Assembly (NCBI GenBank): GCA_010645155.1
Contig: CM021315.1
Span: forward strand, 1,365,922-1,429,921
Length of the DNA stretch: 64,000 nucleotides
Origin: Tigriopus japonicus
Lineage: Eukaryota > Arthropoda > Copepoda > Harpacticoida > Harpacticidae
Direction: 5' to 3'
Shown here: piece by piece, positions 21,959 to 32,948 of the stretch
Numbering within the stretch: the first letter of the stretch is position 1
Layout: the number at the start of each line of letters is the position of its first letter
Made by a program: the position numbers and the translations under genes
Notes under the pieces: model-generated
Told to the model about the DNA's origin: nothing
The model's input: the letters and a program-made list of their open reading frames with translations, nothing else
Database searches by the model: none

Positions 21959-24199
21959 CTATTGCACATCTTGACTAATTTTGAAATTGGAGGGTAATGC
22001 GGGTATTGGGGGTGGGCTATCGGGAATAGAGATGCCCTCAAGTTCCAGCAAGCGAACTTTTACCTCCATCGAGAGTAAGGTATTCACATCTTGCTTGGCC
22101 CTTTCGCTAGAAATAGGTTTGCGTAGTAAGGTGTTGATACCATCACTCCACATGTCAAAGGCTTTTTGATCAGGGGCTAGCACGTCGAGGGTATCCCCGT
22201 TTTCTTTGGTAAATGACAGGACGAATCGCTCCGGTTTATTGCCCTTTCGTGTCACATCCTTCAAATGTGTGCACTCGGGTCCGGTTTGGAACTCTTTGAT
22301 TTCAGACAAGGACAATCGTTTGGTGAGATCCTCAGCCACGGGAATGGTTCTATCATTATTCCAGTCGCCATAAAGAAGACTTTTGTGGTTGCTACTCAAT
22401 CGAACGAACACAAAGCCGTGCTTGTCTTTACTGTCTTTGCGGATTTTGGTGAAACTCGTTCCTGAAACCAAAAAGTTAAGACGTTGGCGTTGAACAAGTT
22501 CGAGCATTTCGGGCTCCAGAGACTGGCGAAGGTGACGAATTGCCGGTCCATCGCGTTCACCTCGGTTCTTCGCTTCTTCTTTGCGACTTTCGGTAATTTC
22601 ATGATATGTTCGAAGGCTTTTGGCAAACTCTTCAAAGCTTAACGGATTTTGCCCCAGACCAGTGACTAGTTGCTCTCGGGCAACTTCCATGACCTTGTTG
22701 AAGTCTTCAGCGGTGGCTCGCATCTCGTTCCATGTGCGCACCACATGATTGATCATGATTGCCGAGAGTTCGCCCAAGGGATTTTCTTTGGTGAAAAACA
22801 TCGGATAATATTTGCCGTGGGGCTGGATTTTGTGACCGATTTTGGTGACTTCGCAAATCATTTTGACTAAAGCTATGGTGATCTGGGCCAGTGGACAATC
22901 ACGATACGACGTGTCCGAGACCAGTTTGATAAAATCTCTTTTGTGGTCCAGAGCAAATGCGAACATGATCTCCAGCCCCAGGATTCCAGGGGGAACAACG
23001 CAAAAATCTTGGGTGGGATCGATCTCGTTCTTGAATCCGAGCTTTCGATAGTCTTCACTGAACCTCGGGCGAGGACCAGTTCCCTGATCTTTGCCATCAA
23101 ATGCAATACGACGAAGTTCTTTGATTTTATCCAAAGCTTTTTGATCTTTGTTTTCAACTAAGGTGTTCATTTTCTTCTCCAGAAGATTTAAAAGTAAACT
23201 CTGCAACACATAAAGCTCATACTGCATGGAAGAGTCGGGTTGACGTTGAATGATGTGTTTAACGATCGCTGTTCGGGTATTTTCTTCTTCCATATGCTGT
23301 TTCAATTTCATTTTTCTGGCAGAATCGCCCAGCCTGAAGAGCGAGTTGAAAATGGCCAGAGCATTTCTTTGAACCTTGGGATTGAGGGATTTCAAGAGTT
23401 TTAAGAGACTAGGCACCGATATCGTGCGATCGATCTCGTGGTATCTGGATGGGGTGTTGACTAGTTCATTCAAGATAGACAGAAAACACTCTTGGGTGAG
23501 ATCATCATGCTTGAGAGCCGGCTTATCCTCCTTCGTGGTGATATTCGTAACAATAATTTGAACAAAGGCCGGATGAATGCGTTCGTCTTCCAATGATACT
23601 AGACCCGGATGACTCATAACGGTGTGGAACGTTCGGATGAGATGCGGGAGCAGGCTATCACCATCCTTTGATTCGGAATTAGCAGAGTTCACGATTAACT
23701 CTAATCCTCTGCCACTTCCCAAAAACTCCATAGCCACGGCTTCGTCCTGACAAATGGCTTCCAGGGATTTAAAAGCATTGACACGCATTTGATTATGGTC
23801 TTTGCCTTGAAAGATGGCCACGAGCTCCCGCACTAACCGCTTGGGGGACTGGCAAAACTTGAAGACATCCCCATCGGCCATCGTGTCCTTGTTTTTCTCT
23901 GTGACATACCGCTTGTCTTTTTCTAATTGTAAGGCATAATCCTCGGGATTTTCCAGCTGCCAGTGTTGGCAGAGTCCTTCAATCGTCTTTTCCAGCGGAT
24001 CTTTTTTGCAGATCTGCAAATGCTTGATCAGAGGCCCCGTGCTAGCCCCGTTAACCAAATGGCCTTGCGAAACCACATTCAACACACAAATCTTCACCGT
24101 CTCTTTGGGAACCGAGTGGGAAGTAGACATGTTGTTCAAATTGCTCGAACTCGACGTCTTTAAAGAAGGCACATTCTTCATGGCCGTCAAACTGGGCAT
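21959..24199 (-). CDS. ELMO: ELMO/CED-12 engulfment and cell motility protein
   Basis: Scaffold that binds DOCK proteins to activate Rac in engulfment and cell migration. A single uninterrupted exon encodes 746 aa. The start is the ATG at 24199 (MPSLTAMKNV); the open frame extends only seven codons further, to a GTG. In order: a Ras-binding-like N-terminus, an armadillo-like region, and the ELMO domain (LRRIAFDG, DYRKLGFKNEIDP, PPGILGLEIMFAFA, TWNEMRATAEDFNKVMEV). Next are a helical extension (LEPEMLELVQRQRLNFLV), a PH domain (FVRLSSNHKSLLYGDW, DGINTLLRKP) and a proline-rich C-terminus PDSPPPIPALPSNF at about 726-739, the DOCK SH3 ligand. Length is close to human ELMO1 (727 aa). The absence of introns is notable because animal ELMO genes usually have many. 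Confidence 0.95.
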   Translation of the reverse strand: MPSLTAMKNVPSLKTSSSSNLNNMSTSHSVPKETVKICVLNVVSQGHLVNGASTGPLIKHLQICKKDPLEKTIEGLCQHWQLENPEDYALQLEKDKRYVTEKNKDTMADGDVFKFCQSPKRLVRELVAIFQGKDHNQMRVNAFKSLEAICQDEAVAMEFLGSGRGLELIVNSANSESKDGDSLLPHLIRTFHTVMSHPGLVSLEDERIHPAFVQIIVTNITTKEDKPALKHDDLTQECFLSILNELVNTPSRYHEIDRTISVPSLLKLLKSLNPKVQRNALAIFNSLFRLGDSARKMKLKQHMEEENTRTAIVKHIIQRQPDSSMQYELYVLQSLLLNLLEKKMNTLVENKDQKALDKIKELRRIAFDGKDQGTGPRPRFSEDYRKLGFKNEIDPTQDFCVVPPGILGLEIMFAFALDHKRDFIKLVSDTSYRDCPLAQITIALVKMICEVTKIGHKIQPHGKYYPMFFTKENPLGELSAIMINHVVRTWNEMRATAEDFNKVMEVAREQLVTGLGQNPLSFEEFAKSLRTYHEITESRKEEAKNRGERDGPAIRHLRQSLEPEMLELVQRQRLNFLVSGTSFTKIRKDSKDKHGFVFVRLSSNHKSLLYGDWNNDRTIPVAEDLTKRLSLSEIKEFQTGPECTHLKDVTRKGNKPERFVLSFTKENGDTLDVLAPDQKAFDMWSDGINTLLRKPISSERAKQDVNTLLSMEVKVRLLELEGISIPDSPPPIPALPSNFKISQDVQ

Positions 24200-25153
24200 C
24201 GTCTCTTCCGTAGACACCACCGAATCAAGCCAACATCAGAGATAAGAAGACCGATGCTTCCGGAGTCGAAGGATCACGCGTTGTTGACTTAGTATAGCTC
24301 TTACTCCATTGACTTGTTGATAACAAGACGAACGGATCTCGGATCCGCTGCACGTATGTAGGCAGCACGGCGGGTTAATATGGGAAGAAATGGATGGATG
24401 TTTTTGTTAGTGTTCTCACTCACAACGGCAACTGTTCGTTCTTTCCTTTCGTTCGTACTTGTGACTGGTAGGTATCCATTACCACATCCCTCCAGTTCAG
24501 TGTACACGGGATTGTGCTTCATAAAAGAAAGGAAGTTGGCCGGCGGGCTTGCTGATTCCAGAGAGCTGCTTGTCTTCCTCGTTCGTTCGTGCTACCGAGG
24601 ACGGAGAAGATGATCTCGGGCTTCGCAAAGCTCTCCATCCACACGAACACGCTCGCTCCCTCCTGCCTCATCTTATCATCGAGTTGTGGTGCTGTGGGCC
24701 ACAGGATCCATGTAGTAGATCCATGTAACAGCAACAGTAACTAAATAAAATGATACTGTTATTCTCGAACTCGGAGATATGTAGCCGGTTTCACGGAAAG
24801 ACGCTTTAGTTTCACGGACAAGTAAACATCTTTTGACCACGTACAAATTTCGTTTTTGGGGTGAGATCGTTGACAGATGTTCGATTTCTGATTTACATGG
24901 ATGGAGTCATTTTGTTCGGCTCTCTTGTGGTGCTTTCACTTCATGCAAAAACAATCTTGAATATTGTAGGGTTTGATCTCATTTATTAGAAATAAAGTCT
25001 TCACATTAACCATTGTGCCACATGGTTGGATTAAGCGTAAATAATGTGCCAAAAACTTAACAACTACGTATAAATCTATTAATACCAATGGTTAAAGCAA
25101 CGGAAAGCACCTTCCCATCCAGTTGAATCAACGAATGGATCGTTGGATTGTCT
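24200..25153. other. Intergenic region, ELMO upstream / SLC41 downstream
   Basis: No gene seen in 954 bp. TTTATT at 24982-24987 (AATAAA on the minus strand), about 170 bp past the SLC41 stop, is the likely poly(A) signal for that gene. The ELMO promoter must lie in the right part of 24200-24750. Confidence 0.5.
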
Positions 25154-26710
25154 TCATAAGCCTCCTCCGAGAATTGGGTTTTCGTTTCGTTGATAATCGC
25201 CCGTAAGAAAGAGAATTTCGAACGTCATCCACAATAGACCCCCACCCAAGAGATCGCCCAGGGCAGTCAAATAAGGGATGGCGGAACTATCCGGGTCTAC
25301 GCCTTTCTTCCACATCAATATGATCATCCATTTGGCAGTATGGAGTAAGATCCAAACTTGGATCAAAGCAGCACACAAATATAACGTTATGAAAAGTAAA
25401 GAGTGGTTGATGTGCCCAGCTTGCATGAGCACTATTGCTAGAGTAAATATGAGATGACCGGGGATCACGAACGACATTAAGATTTTGGCACTCAGTGCAT
25501 CACCACTGGGTCCGACAAATATTGCCCAAGGGCTCAGGCAAACCCTGGAATGAGCTACGGGTAAGGAGCCTAGATTGGCGGTCTGGTGGAGATCAGTCGA
25601 TAAGCGACTGGCTTGAACGGCCACAAGGTTCCCTCCAACTCCGTTCATCACCGGTTGAAACACTGCAATGCCATCAAATCGGCTGATGGCTTGGTCCAGA
25701 ATCAGTCCTCCCAAACTGCTAATCATCATGGCACAAAGTACTGGAGTCCATCCATGATAGAGCACCTTTTCCGTGTGACTGTTACGCTTGGCAAGGATGA
25801 CAAAGACAGGAACAAGTAGAATGTAGAGCACGATGATGAGGGGAGCTAGCCATTTGTCCCGTTTCAAATCTCCGAAAAGCATCGAACTGATTATGGACAA
25901 GAGAACGAGGGTGGTGAGATCCCCAAGCGATGCAGCAATCGGCGTAGCTACATTATCCGGATTGATTTTGAATCTTTTGGACAGTATAATAACTACAACC
26001 ATGACCAGTCCTAAAACAAAACTGGCCACGGAAGCTGTAAGTATACTGGAAGCGCACAAAAGTAAGCCATGGTCAAAGCTGAATTCACCCTCCGAGACCC
26101 ATCCAGTGAGCATGGCAAAAATGGAGGCCACTAAGCCCACTACAATGGCCTGACATTGAACCAGTGCCAGATTGGTGTACACCATCGACCACATGGCTTG
26201 TTTCGTGTCCATGTTGCCCATGTTGGCTTGGGTAGACAACCGCGAGGCCAGGGTCATTTCCAGATTCCCCTTCAATCCCAACAATGCTGGCACCAGGATA
26301 AATAGCTCGCTCACTTCAACAAAAACGGTCCAATGTTGCACAATGTCCAGCACCAGACCAGCTACAACCATGCCAAAACCCGCCACAAGGAATGGGAAAA
26401 ATATCTGGATCGAAATGGCGAAGCACGTTTCTCCATTAGCCCCCCCGGTCGTTTTAATCTCCGGCAGAATGAGAGCCTGATCGTCTGGGTTAATGAGACA
26501 GGTTCGGTCGTTGGCCTCGATCTCACCATCCTCATCCTCGGCAAGATCCAAGGCTGGAATCAGAGGCGGAAAGGTCCCTCCCATGCTTGGGGGTGACAGG
26601 TCAACATTTGTGGTCTGTTCAGTTCGTGTTACCATCTCAAAACCCAAGTCTTCTTCGAGCGGTTCATCCATGGGAGATTTGCTCCCACCGGGCGATAGAG
26701 GTTCCTTCAT
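25154..26710 (-). CDS. SLC41A1: SLC41 family magnesium transporter (MgtE-like)
   Basis: Plasma-membrane Mg2+ transporter related to bacterial MgtE; SLC41A1 is a Na+-coupled Mg2+ exporter. A single exon of 518 aa, ATG at 26710. The polar, acidic N-terminal domain of about 95 residues is cytosolic. Two MgtE-type repeats follow: the first contains LVPALLGLKGNLEMTLASRLS and the second PVMNGVGGNLVAVQASRLSTDLH. Both are the conserved pore-lining signature with GN followed by ASR and S. About ten hydrophobic spans are visible. The end, ALGDLLGGGLLWMTFE, also fits the family. The symbol marks the closest human paralogue in length and motif; SLC41A2 is nearly as close. No intron is present, whereas vertebrate orthologues have about ten. 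Divergent from PFKFB with 1.5 kb between starts. Confidence 0.93.
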   Translation of the reverse strand: MKEPLSPGGSKSPMDEPLEEDLGFEMVTRTEQTTNVDLSPPSMGGTFPPLIPALDLAEDEDGEIEANDRTCLINPDDQALILPEIKTTGGANGETCFAISIQIFFPFLVAGFGMVVAGLVLDIVQHWTVFVEVSELFILVPALLGLKGNLEMTLASRLSTQANMGNMDTKQAMWSMVYTNLALVQCQAIVVGLVASIFAMLTGWVSEGEFSFDHGLLLCASSILTASVASFVLGLVMVVVIILSKRFKINPDNVATPIAASLGDLTTLVLLSIISSMLFGDLKRDKWLAPLIIVLYILLVPVFVILAKRNSHTEKVLYHGWTPVLCAMMISSLGGLILDQAISRFDGIAVFQPVMNGVGGNLVAVQASRLSTDLHQTANLGSLPVAHSRVCLSPWAIFVGPSGDALSAKILMSFVIPGHLIFTLAIVLMQAGHINHSLLFITLYLCAALIQVWILLHTAKWMIILMWKKGVDPDSSAIPYLTALGDLLGGGLLWMTFEILFLTGDYQRNENPILGGGL

Positions 26711-28210
26711 CTCGGATGTTCTGGGATAGGTTCCTCACTTATCTCCGTCTGATTCCATCGTACACAGCACGAGCACATGTGTTGCCAATTCAGAAACGAG
26801 TCCTCCACAACTTGTGGCAATTGACCGCAGAACAATCGGAGAGGCTCTATCTACATATAGATTCATCCATCATCAGACGTGTTCGATGTTCCTTACTTGT
26901 GACATTCTTTCGTCACTTATCAGCTGTAAGCTTTCATCCATGAAAAACTGCCCATGTACATACATGCTCTCCCTCGATCTGGTTGGCGCTCTGGCGCTCG
27001 AGTTGCCCTGTGCCTGAGTGTGAGGCCCACGCGCCCACGTGCTCTTTCCCCTCATCACTGGTTCAGTTCAAACTAAGACAAGCACCTCACTCGACCCTGT
27101 CTTGCATCAAAAGTTCAAGTCGCAAAGGCGCATACTTCTATAACATCCTTACTTGCCACAAGGCTTACTTGCCACAAGAACAACCTGAAGTTGTTCCGTC
27201 TGCACATGACTGGAGGCCGAATCTTGAACGGAAAGCACTTAGTAGAGCGGACCATCATCCTCGAGGCTGTGAGGCTGTTGAGCTGTCCATGAAGAGTGGC
27301 CAACGGAAAAAGGTTCGCATGGTTTTCATGCCGTCAATCCAAGGTCAGTGTAACAGTGGAAAGGTGTGCGCACCATTGTTGGTTTCAAATCAGAATTTTC
27401 TACTTCATGTCCGTATCCAAGGTCATAGACCTCGTAAACAAAACGCGGACAAATGAGGCACTCTTGATCATCCTCATTTCGTATCTATAGGCGATGTATG
27501 CTCCAGTAGCAGCATTTAGTCTGACAAGATAATTCACACAATCTTCTTACGTGTTCCTCTCTAACGCTTAGTCAGCGGATATCGGAATGTGGCTTGAACA
27601 AAACTTACGTCAGTTTGGCGGATCAAACTCGGTTATGGTTTCCCTTCCGCGCCAAGGATATTTTGATTAAGGCATCGCGAGCTACTCGTGCTTTTTTGTG
27701 CTCATGATTATCTCCTCATTGATGCTCAAATGTTTCACATGTTAATTTGGGTTAATTTATTCAGACTTTGTGGGGTGACTCTTCATGCCATTGTTGCCCA
27801 TGATTTACCCTAAAAGTTGAACGTGACATACGTACGAGGGGGTGACAGTAAAATTCCATTTGGCCGTATCAGCATATTGAGGTCATTGTGAGAACTTGTT
27901 CTTTCGTAGTGGATGGTAGGATAATTAAGCTTCGTATGAACTATTCGTACTCCGGATGTTGACTATGATGTGACTTTGTCTGAAACATACAGAAAGTGTC
28001 GAGCATATTCTCTCGTCCAGAAACCGATCTCGGACTTTTGTGCTGGAGGTGTGTTCCTAGCTCCCGAGGGCATTCCCTTCCATGATGAACGTCAAGCAGT
28101 CAAACTAGATTCCTCTTGTGTCGTCAACAGGCTAGTTCAAACTTCAGAGCGAGCCCGACCTCATGAAGACAGCATCAGTAGTATTCTAATCAATCACTCG
28201 GCTGGGCAAA
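26711..28210. other. Divergent intergenic region SLC41 / PFKFB
   Basis: 1.5 kb without a supported coding exon. It holds both promoters and 5' UTRs. A plus-strand frame at 27970-28365 overlaps the PFKFB start in another frame and has no domain evidence. Confidence 0.45.
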
Positions 28211-29922
28211 ATGATGAACGGAGAGACCTCATTGGGGGGTATAGAAGTGCCCTCCGGCGTGCTTCGGGATCGCACCAATGCTTCTTCATCTCGAAAAGAA
28301 AGAGTCGCTCCTTTGCCTCGTGGTGCCAAAGACGAATCGAAAAAGATGGGCGAAAGGAAGCGTGAACCCGAGGGCAATCGTGAAGCAACCATGGAGCAAG
28401 TGCAACTCGATCCACCATCACCGCCCAATGGTAGCGTGGATCCCTGTCCCTTTAGTAAAAATTCGTATGTGATTACGAAGCACGTGGTAGCCATGGTGGG
28501 GCTACCTGCTCGTGGAAAATCTTACATATCTGAGAAGCTCAAACGCTACCTCAATTGGATTCATATCAATACCATGAAGTTCAACGTTGGTCAACGTCGT
28601 CGAAACGAAGTCGGAGAGTCTCAGAATACGGAGGAGTTTTTCAGCCAAGACAATGTCGAGGTAGATATTCTAATCATGAGTAGTAAGTATGCACTTTAAA
28701 CGATGATTCATAAGCAGTCTTTTGATTCGATTAGGCCATGAAAATCCGCGAGAAACTGGCAGCCGACACTCTGAACGAGGCCCTGAACTTCCTGGACAAT
28801 GATGGTGAAGTGGCCGTGTTCGATGCCACCAACGTGAGTCTCAAGCGTCGAGCTTTCATCTATCAACGAGTTGTGAAGGAAAAAGGCTACAAGCTTCTTT
28901 TCATCGAATCCATTTGCGATAAAGAAGAACTCATCATGAAAACTGTGAGTGAGGTTAAAGCGCATGGCAAAGATTTCGAAAATTGTCAAGACAAGGAAGA
29001 AGCCATGCAGAGATTCAAGAGGCGAATCGAGTTGTACAAGCAACAGTATGAACCTTTGGGCCACCCGTCTGAAGCTCACTATAGTTATATCAAAATCATC
29101 AATGGAGGAGAGCAAATCGTCATGAACCGACATGATGGATACCTACAATCCAAGATAGGGTTTTGGGTCATGAACATTCGGATCACGCCTACCCGTATCT
29201 ATTTCACCCGCCATGGAGAATCTCAGGACAATGTTGATGGAAAAATCGGAGGCGACAGTCTTCTTTCCGCTAAGGGTCAAAAGTTTGCCACAGCCCTCGG
29301 AAAATATTTCAACGAGATGGGCAATCCAAATCTCCATGTTTGGACGTCTTGGCTCAAAAGAACAATCCAGACAGCGAGCGAGATCGATGCTCCCAAGGAA
29401 AGATGGAAGGCCTTGAACGAGATAGATGCCGGTAAATGTGACGGATTAACTTATGCCGATATTGAACGACAATATCCAGTGCATTATAAAGCCCGAGAAA
29501 TGTACAAGTTAACCTACCGGTACCCCGAAGGCGAGTCGTACGAGGACTTGTGTCTTCGCTTAGAATCCGTCATCATGGAACTGGAGCGTCGCGAAAACGT
29601 CCTCATCGTGTCCCATCAAGCCGTTCTGAGATGTCTGTTGGCCTATTTCTTACCCGAATATGACGAAAACCTCCCATACATTGAGGTCCCTCTGCACAAT
29701 GTGATAATTCTTGAACCAAACGGACTATCATACGACATAATTCACAAAGACTTTGAAATTCCTGCGGTGGACACCCATCGTCCCAAGGGCTCGGAACCAC
29801 GACCAGATCCGAGCATTACAGAAGAGCAAATCAAAGCAATCGGTCCCCAACAACTTCTCGCCGATGGAGGCCGAATTGCCGGTGCCTATAGCTCCCCAAA
29901 GTTCCACGACCCCAGGAACTAA
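28211..29922 (+). CDS. PFKFB: 6-phosphofructo-2-kinase/fructose-2,6-bisphosphatase
   Basis: Bifunctional enzyme that makes and breaks fructose-2,6-bisphosphate, the allosteric switch of glycolysis. Two exons, 28211-28660 and 28735-29922, phase-0 join (donor GAG|GTAGAT), giving 545 aa. Kinase domain: Walker A GLPARGKS at 97-104, RYLNWI, FNVGQ and FDATN. Bisphosphatase domain: RHGES with the phospho-accepting His at about 310, NEIDAGKCDGLTY, YRYPEGESYEDL, and the second catalytic His in VSHQAV near 444. The residue after FNVGQ is Arg where the family normally has Tyr. The N-terminal extension before the kinase domain is about 90 residues, rich in Arg, Lys and Glu, and longer than in liver-type enzymes; it could be regulatory. 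A downstream start cannot be excluded. AATAAA at 30144. It is transcribed toward the MFS gene. Confidence 0.95.
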
Positions 29923-30962
29923 GGAAGATGATCATTTGGGAGTCCATTAGCAAAAATATTTCCGCTTGGAGAGCGAAAAATCTCCCTATGTGTGATGCGC
30001 CCCATGAACGACAAATCACCAATCATGGAGGATGTCGTCCTCCACTTATTTTTGTACAAGCTATCTACACTAGGAATATGATCATGGCCTGAAACGTTAC
30101 GATTATCGACCTTCACAATCATGCTTCTGTTGCACCATTAGCAAATAAATGTTTCCGTTGATGAAAAACAAGACGCTCTAACGTATCTCACGACCTTATT
30201 GAAAAGTCCATATCTCTAAAGATTCAACATTACATCTTAATATGCGTTTAACAAGCACACACACATAAACTTCCTTCAATGTGAATTAGCCCAGGGATTT
30301 CCCAGTCAAGACCAAGTCCCAGAAATATTGTATCGTACATAACGTGAAGAGGGTTAAAAAGGTGTTAAATCTATCGCATTAACGACTTGTCGAACAAAGC
30401 AGTGCTCCAACTTGTTAGCTCTTTCAAAATGTTACCATTATGTTTTGATATGTGGATAAAGAGTTGAATAAGCCGGGTCCTACTCATTTACTTTAGTTTT
30501 AAATACTTACTGGAGTAGCATTAAATTAAAATGGCTCGACGCTTCGTATCCCTGACCCAAATCGGAAACGCATAATTTTGAAAACCCAATTTGTCTGCCT
30601 GAGCACACCATTAGTTGTTAGTATATTTTCAGTATAACTAATGCATTTCTTTACCACCCATAATTCAAGTTTAGCTTTCTTTTAAGTTACTCCATCTACT
30701 TCTTCATGCTTGACGTACGCTCGTAATAATCATGTTATTATCACTTTGCAGATACACATGTGAGATGTGATCGTCACAGTCAGACATTCAATTCCTGTGT
30801 TTCTTTGTATGAAGAGTCTCACTTGCTTGAAGACATGATCATATTGTGCTTTCTCGTTTGTGCTACTTTGGCAATATTTGCTCCGTAATTAAAACACCTG
30901 ACGAAACACGGAGATCGAGAAATACTCTTTTTGGTCTCGATCCTGTGTTCTTGAGATCCAGG
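29923..30962. other. PFKFB 3' region and MFS upstream region
   Basis: About 1 kb with no coding exon supported. Contains the PFKFB poly(A) signal AATAAA at 30144-30149 and presumably the promoter of the next gene. An open frame from 30846 leads into the MFS gene but has no ATG before 30963. Confidence 0.5.
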
Positions 30963-32366
30963 ATGTCAAGAATATTTCGCTATTTCAATTGGATCACCGT
31001 TGAACCCGTGGAGTTTATTTACTGCTTGATGTTCACAACGTCCAATGTGGTTCGAGACAATCTTTTCAGTGAAAAAGTGTGCATCTTGGATTGTGGCTTC
31101 TCCGAGGACATTTGTTACAATCTCATTCATCACAACGACGATATCAACGCCACGGTCAAGACTTGTGTTCAAACACGGGTAGCCGAACTCGAATTGTGGG
31201 ATGGGATCATTGTGACTTTACCCTCTGTGTTCTTTTGTCTCTTTGTGGGCAATTGGTCGGATTATCATGGCCGCAAGATCCTAATGATCATGCCCTTTCT
31301 CGGAAACATCATCGGCTATGTGGCCTATATTCTGAACTACGCTTTTTTCGATAGTTGGGGCACTAATCATTTGCTCTGGGGCTCGCTCAACGGAGCACTT
31401 GGGGGATATCAGTGCTTCAACATGGGTCTGTACGGCTACGTGTCAGACGTGACCTCCTCCGAAGCCCGAACCACCCGACTTTCCATTCTAAACGGGGTAT
31501 TTTCCTTGGGATACGTCATTGGCACCAGTCTAGGAGGAGTGCTATTCGCTCAAGTGGGCGACTTTTATGTGATATTTGGCATTTCAATCATTTTAGCCTT
31601 TTGCGGCATCCTTTACACGGGATTTTTGGTTCCCGAGAGCGTGAATGCCACTCAGGAAGAGCGAGACAATCACCAGTTCATTGACTGGAAAAACGTTCTC
31701 GAAAGTCTGCGAACCGTGTCCAAAGTCAGAGAGGGCTCCGGTCGAACCAAGATCACTTTGTTGGTGCTTAACTTTATGGTGTTCATGTTCTGTCTGAACA
31801 CGAATCGGTACGATTTTCTACTGGTTCAAAATGCATATGATTGGACCATTGTGGAGTTCTCCTCCTATTTGTCCGTACAACGAATATGTCGGCTGTTGGG
31901 CTTGTTCATTCTTTTGCCCCTACTGAGTCGAGTGCTCAAGATTGATGACGCCCTAGTTGCTTCCTTGAGCACGGTGGTAACCATTGTGGCCTACGGGCTT
32001 ATTGCCTTTGGGAATGACACGTGGACGGGACCAAATGGCACCTGGATCCCTGGATGGGTCATGTATTTGTCGGCCGCATTGCAGTTCAATTCGATGATAA
32101 CGGTGATCATTCGATCGCAGTGCACGAAAGCCGTGGACGTGACGGAAATCGGTCGCATCTTTTCCGTGGTGGCCTTTGGACAAGCCATTGTACCTTTGAT
32201 TTCCAACCCGTTATTCTCGTTAATCTATCAGAACACGTTGAATTCATTCCCCGGAGCATATCTAGTCGTGGTGGACTTGCTCCTTTTGTGCGCCCTCTTT
32301 TCCAGCTTGTACCTCTGGTGGGACTCGCACCGTTCACGGAGAAGCCTCGTTCTTGCCCATTCGTAG
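30963..32366 (+). CDS. MFS transporter, SLC46-like
   Basis: Major facilitator transporter similar to SLC46 (proton-coupled folate transporter and lysosomal relatives); the substrate cannot be told. A single exon of 467 aa from the ATG at 30963; upstream in-frame sequence to 30846 lacks an ATG. Features: an N-terminal span followed by an extracellular loop with several Cys (VCILDCGFSEDICYN) and an N-glycosylation site. Between helices 2 and 3 lies the family signature GNWSDYHGRKILMI. Another conserved region is YGYVSDVTSSEARTTR before helix 5. A long central cytosolic loop and about twelve spans complete it. An AATAAA lies 88 bp after the stop. SLC46A1 human is 459 aa, so the size fits. Confidence 0.85.
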   Translation: MSRIFRYFNWITVEPVEFIYCLMFTTSNVVRDNLFSEKVCILDCGFSEDICYNLIHHNDDINATVKTCVQTRVAELELWDGIIVTLPSVFFCLFVGNWSDYHGRKILMIMPFLGNIIGYVAYILNYAFFDSWGTNHLLWGSLNGALGGYQCFNMGLYGYVSDVTSSEARTTRLSILNGVFSLGYVIGTSLGGVLFAQVGDFYVIFGISIILAFCGILYTGFLVPESVNATQEERDNHQFIDWKNVLESLRTVSKVREGSGRTKITLLVLNFMVFMFCLNTNRYDFLLVQNAYDWTIVEFSSYLSVQRICRLLGLFILLPLLSRVLKIDDALVASLSTVVTIVAYGLIAFGNDTWTGPNGTWIPGWVMYLSAALQFNSMITVIIRSQCTKAVDVTEIGRIFSVVAFGQAIVPLISNPLFSLIYQNTLNSFPGAYLVVVDLLLLCALFSSLYLWWDSHRSRRSLVLAHS

Positions 32367-32948
32367 CAGACAAATGTTTTCTTTTTATTTTTCTTACATT
32401 GGAATCTTTTTACAGTGGATTGATGCCAAGCCACGGTGAATTTATGTATTACAAATAAAAAATATTAAAAATCCAAACGGCCGCATAACCTTAGGTTTCG
32501 TGATTTTTTCTCATGTTTCTTACGATAACCGAAGTGGCCTAAAAGGTGAAACTCGGATGTCCAAGCCAGGAATGTGCAGGCTAATCGCTTATCCCTCAAA
32601 CGTGATCAGCGTGGCCAAAATTGAACACTCCCGCTCTTCTAATTAGGCATACTTTTGTCATTTCAAAAGTCCTCCGGTGGCGTGTCGAACTTAAAGAATC
32701 ATGAGGCATAGAAAAACTGCCATTACTTTCTGAAGCGTTGCGTACACTTTTGATTGAATTCCTATCCGAAAATCATATTTCTAAACGGTCGATAAATATT
32801 CGCGTGGCAACCCTGAACCTGGATTCCCAGATTTTAAACTTTGGCGTTCTAGTAGTAGTTACGTTCGTTGGGAAAAAAGGAACAAAATCATTTGAGCCTG
32901 AAAAAAAGTTGAGTCTGCCAGTGCTCAACACGGAAAGCCACCAGAGCC
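32367..32948. other. Gap between MFS and KIF23 genes
   Basis: 582 bp. Contains the MFS poly(A) signal AATAAA at 32454-32459 and the presumed KIF23 promoter and 5' UTR. No gene seen. Confidence 0.5.

Noticed and set aside
24200..24220. Upstream GTG start of the ELMO frame
   Set aside because: Nuclear genes start at ATG in almost all cases; the first ATG in frame is at 24199 and gives a normal-length ELMO protein.
30846..30962. Upstream extension of the SLC46-like frame
   Set aside because: It begins with GTG, contains no ATG before 30963 and is not needed for the first transmembrane segment.
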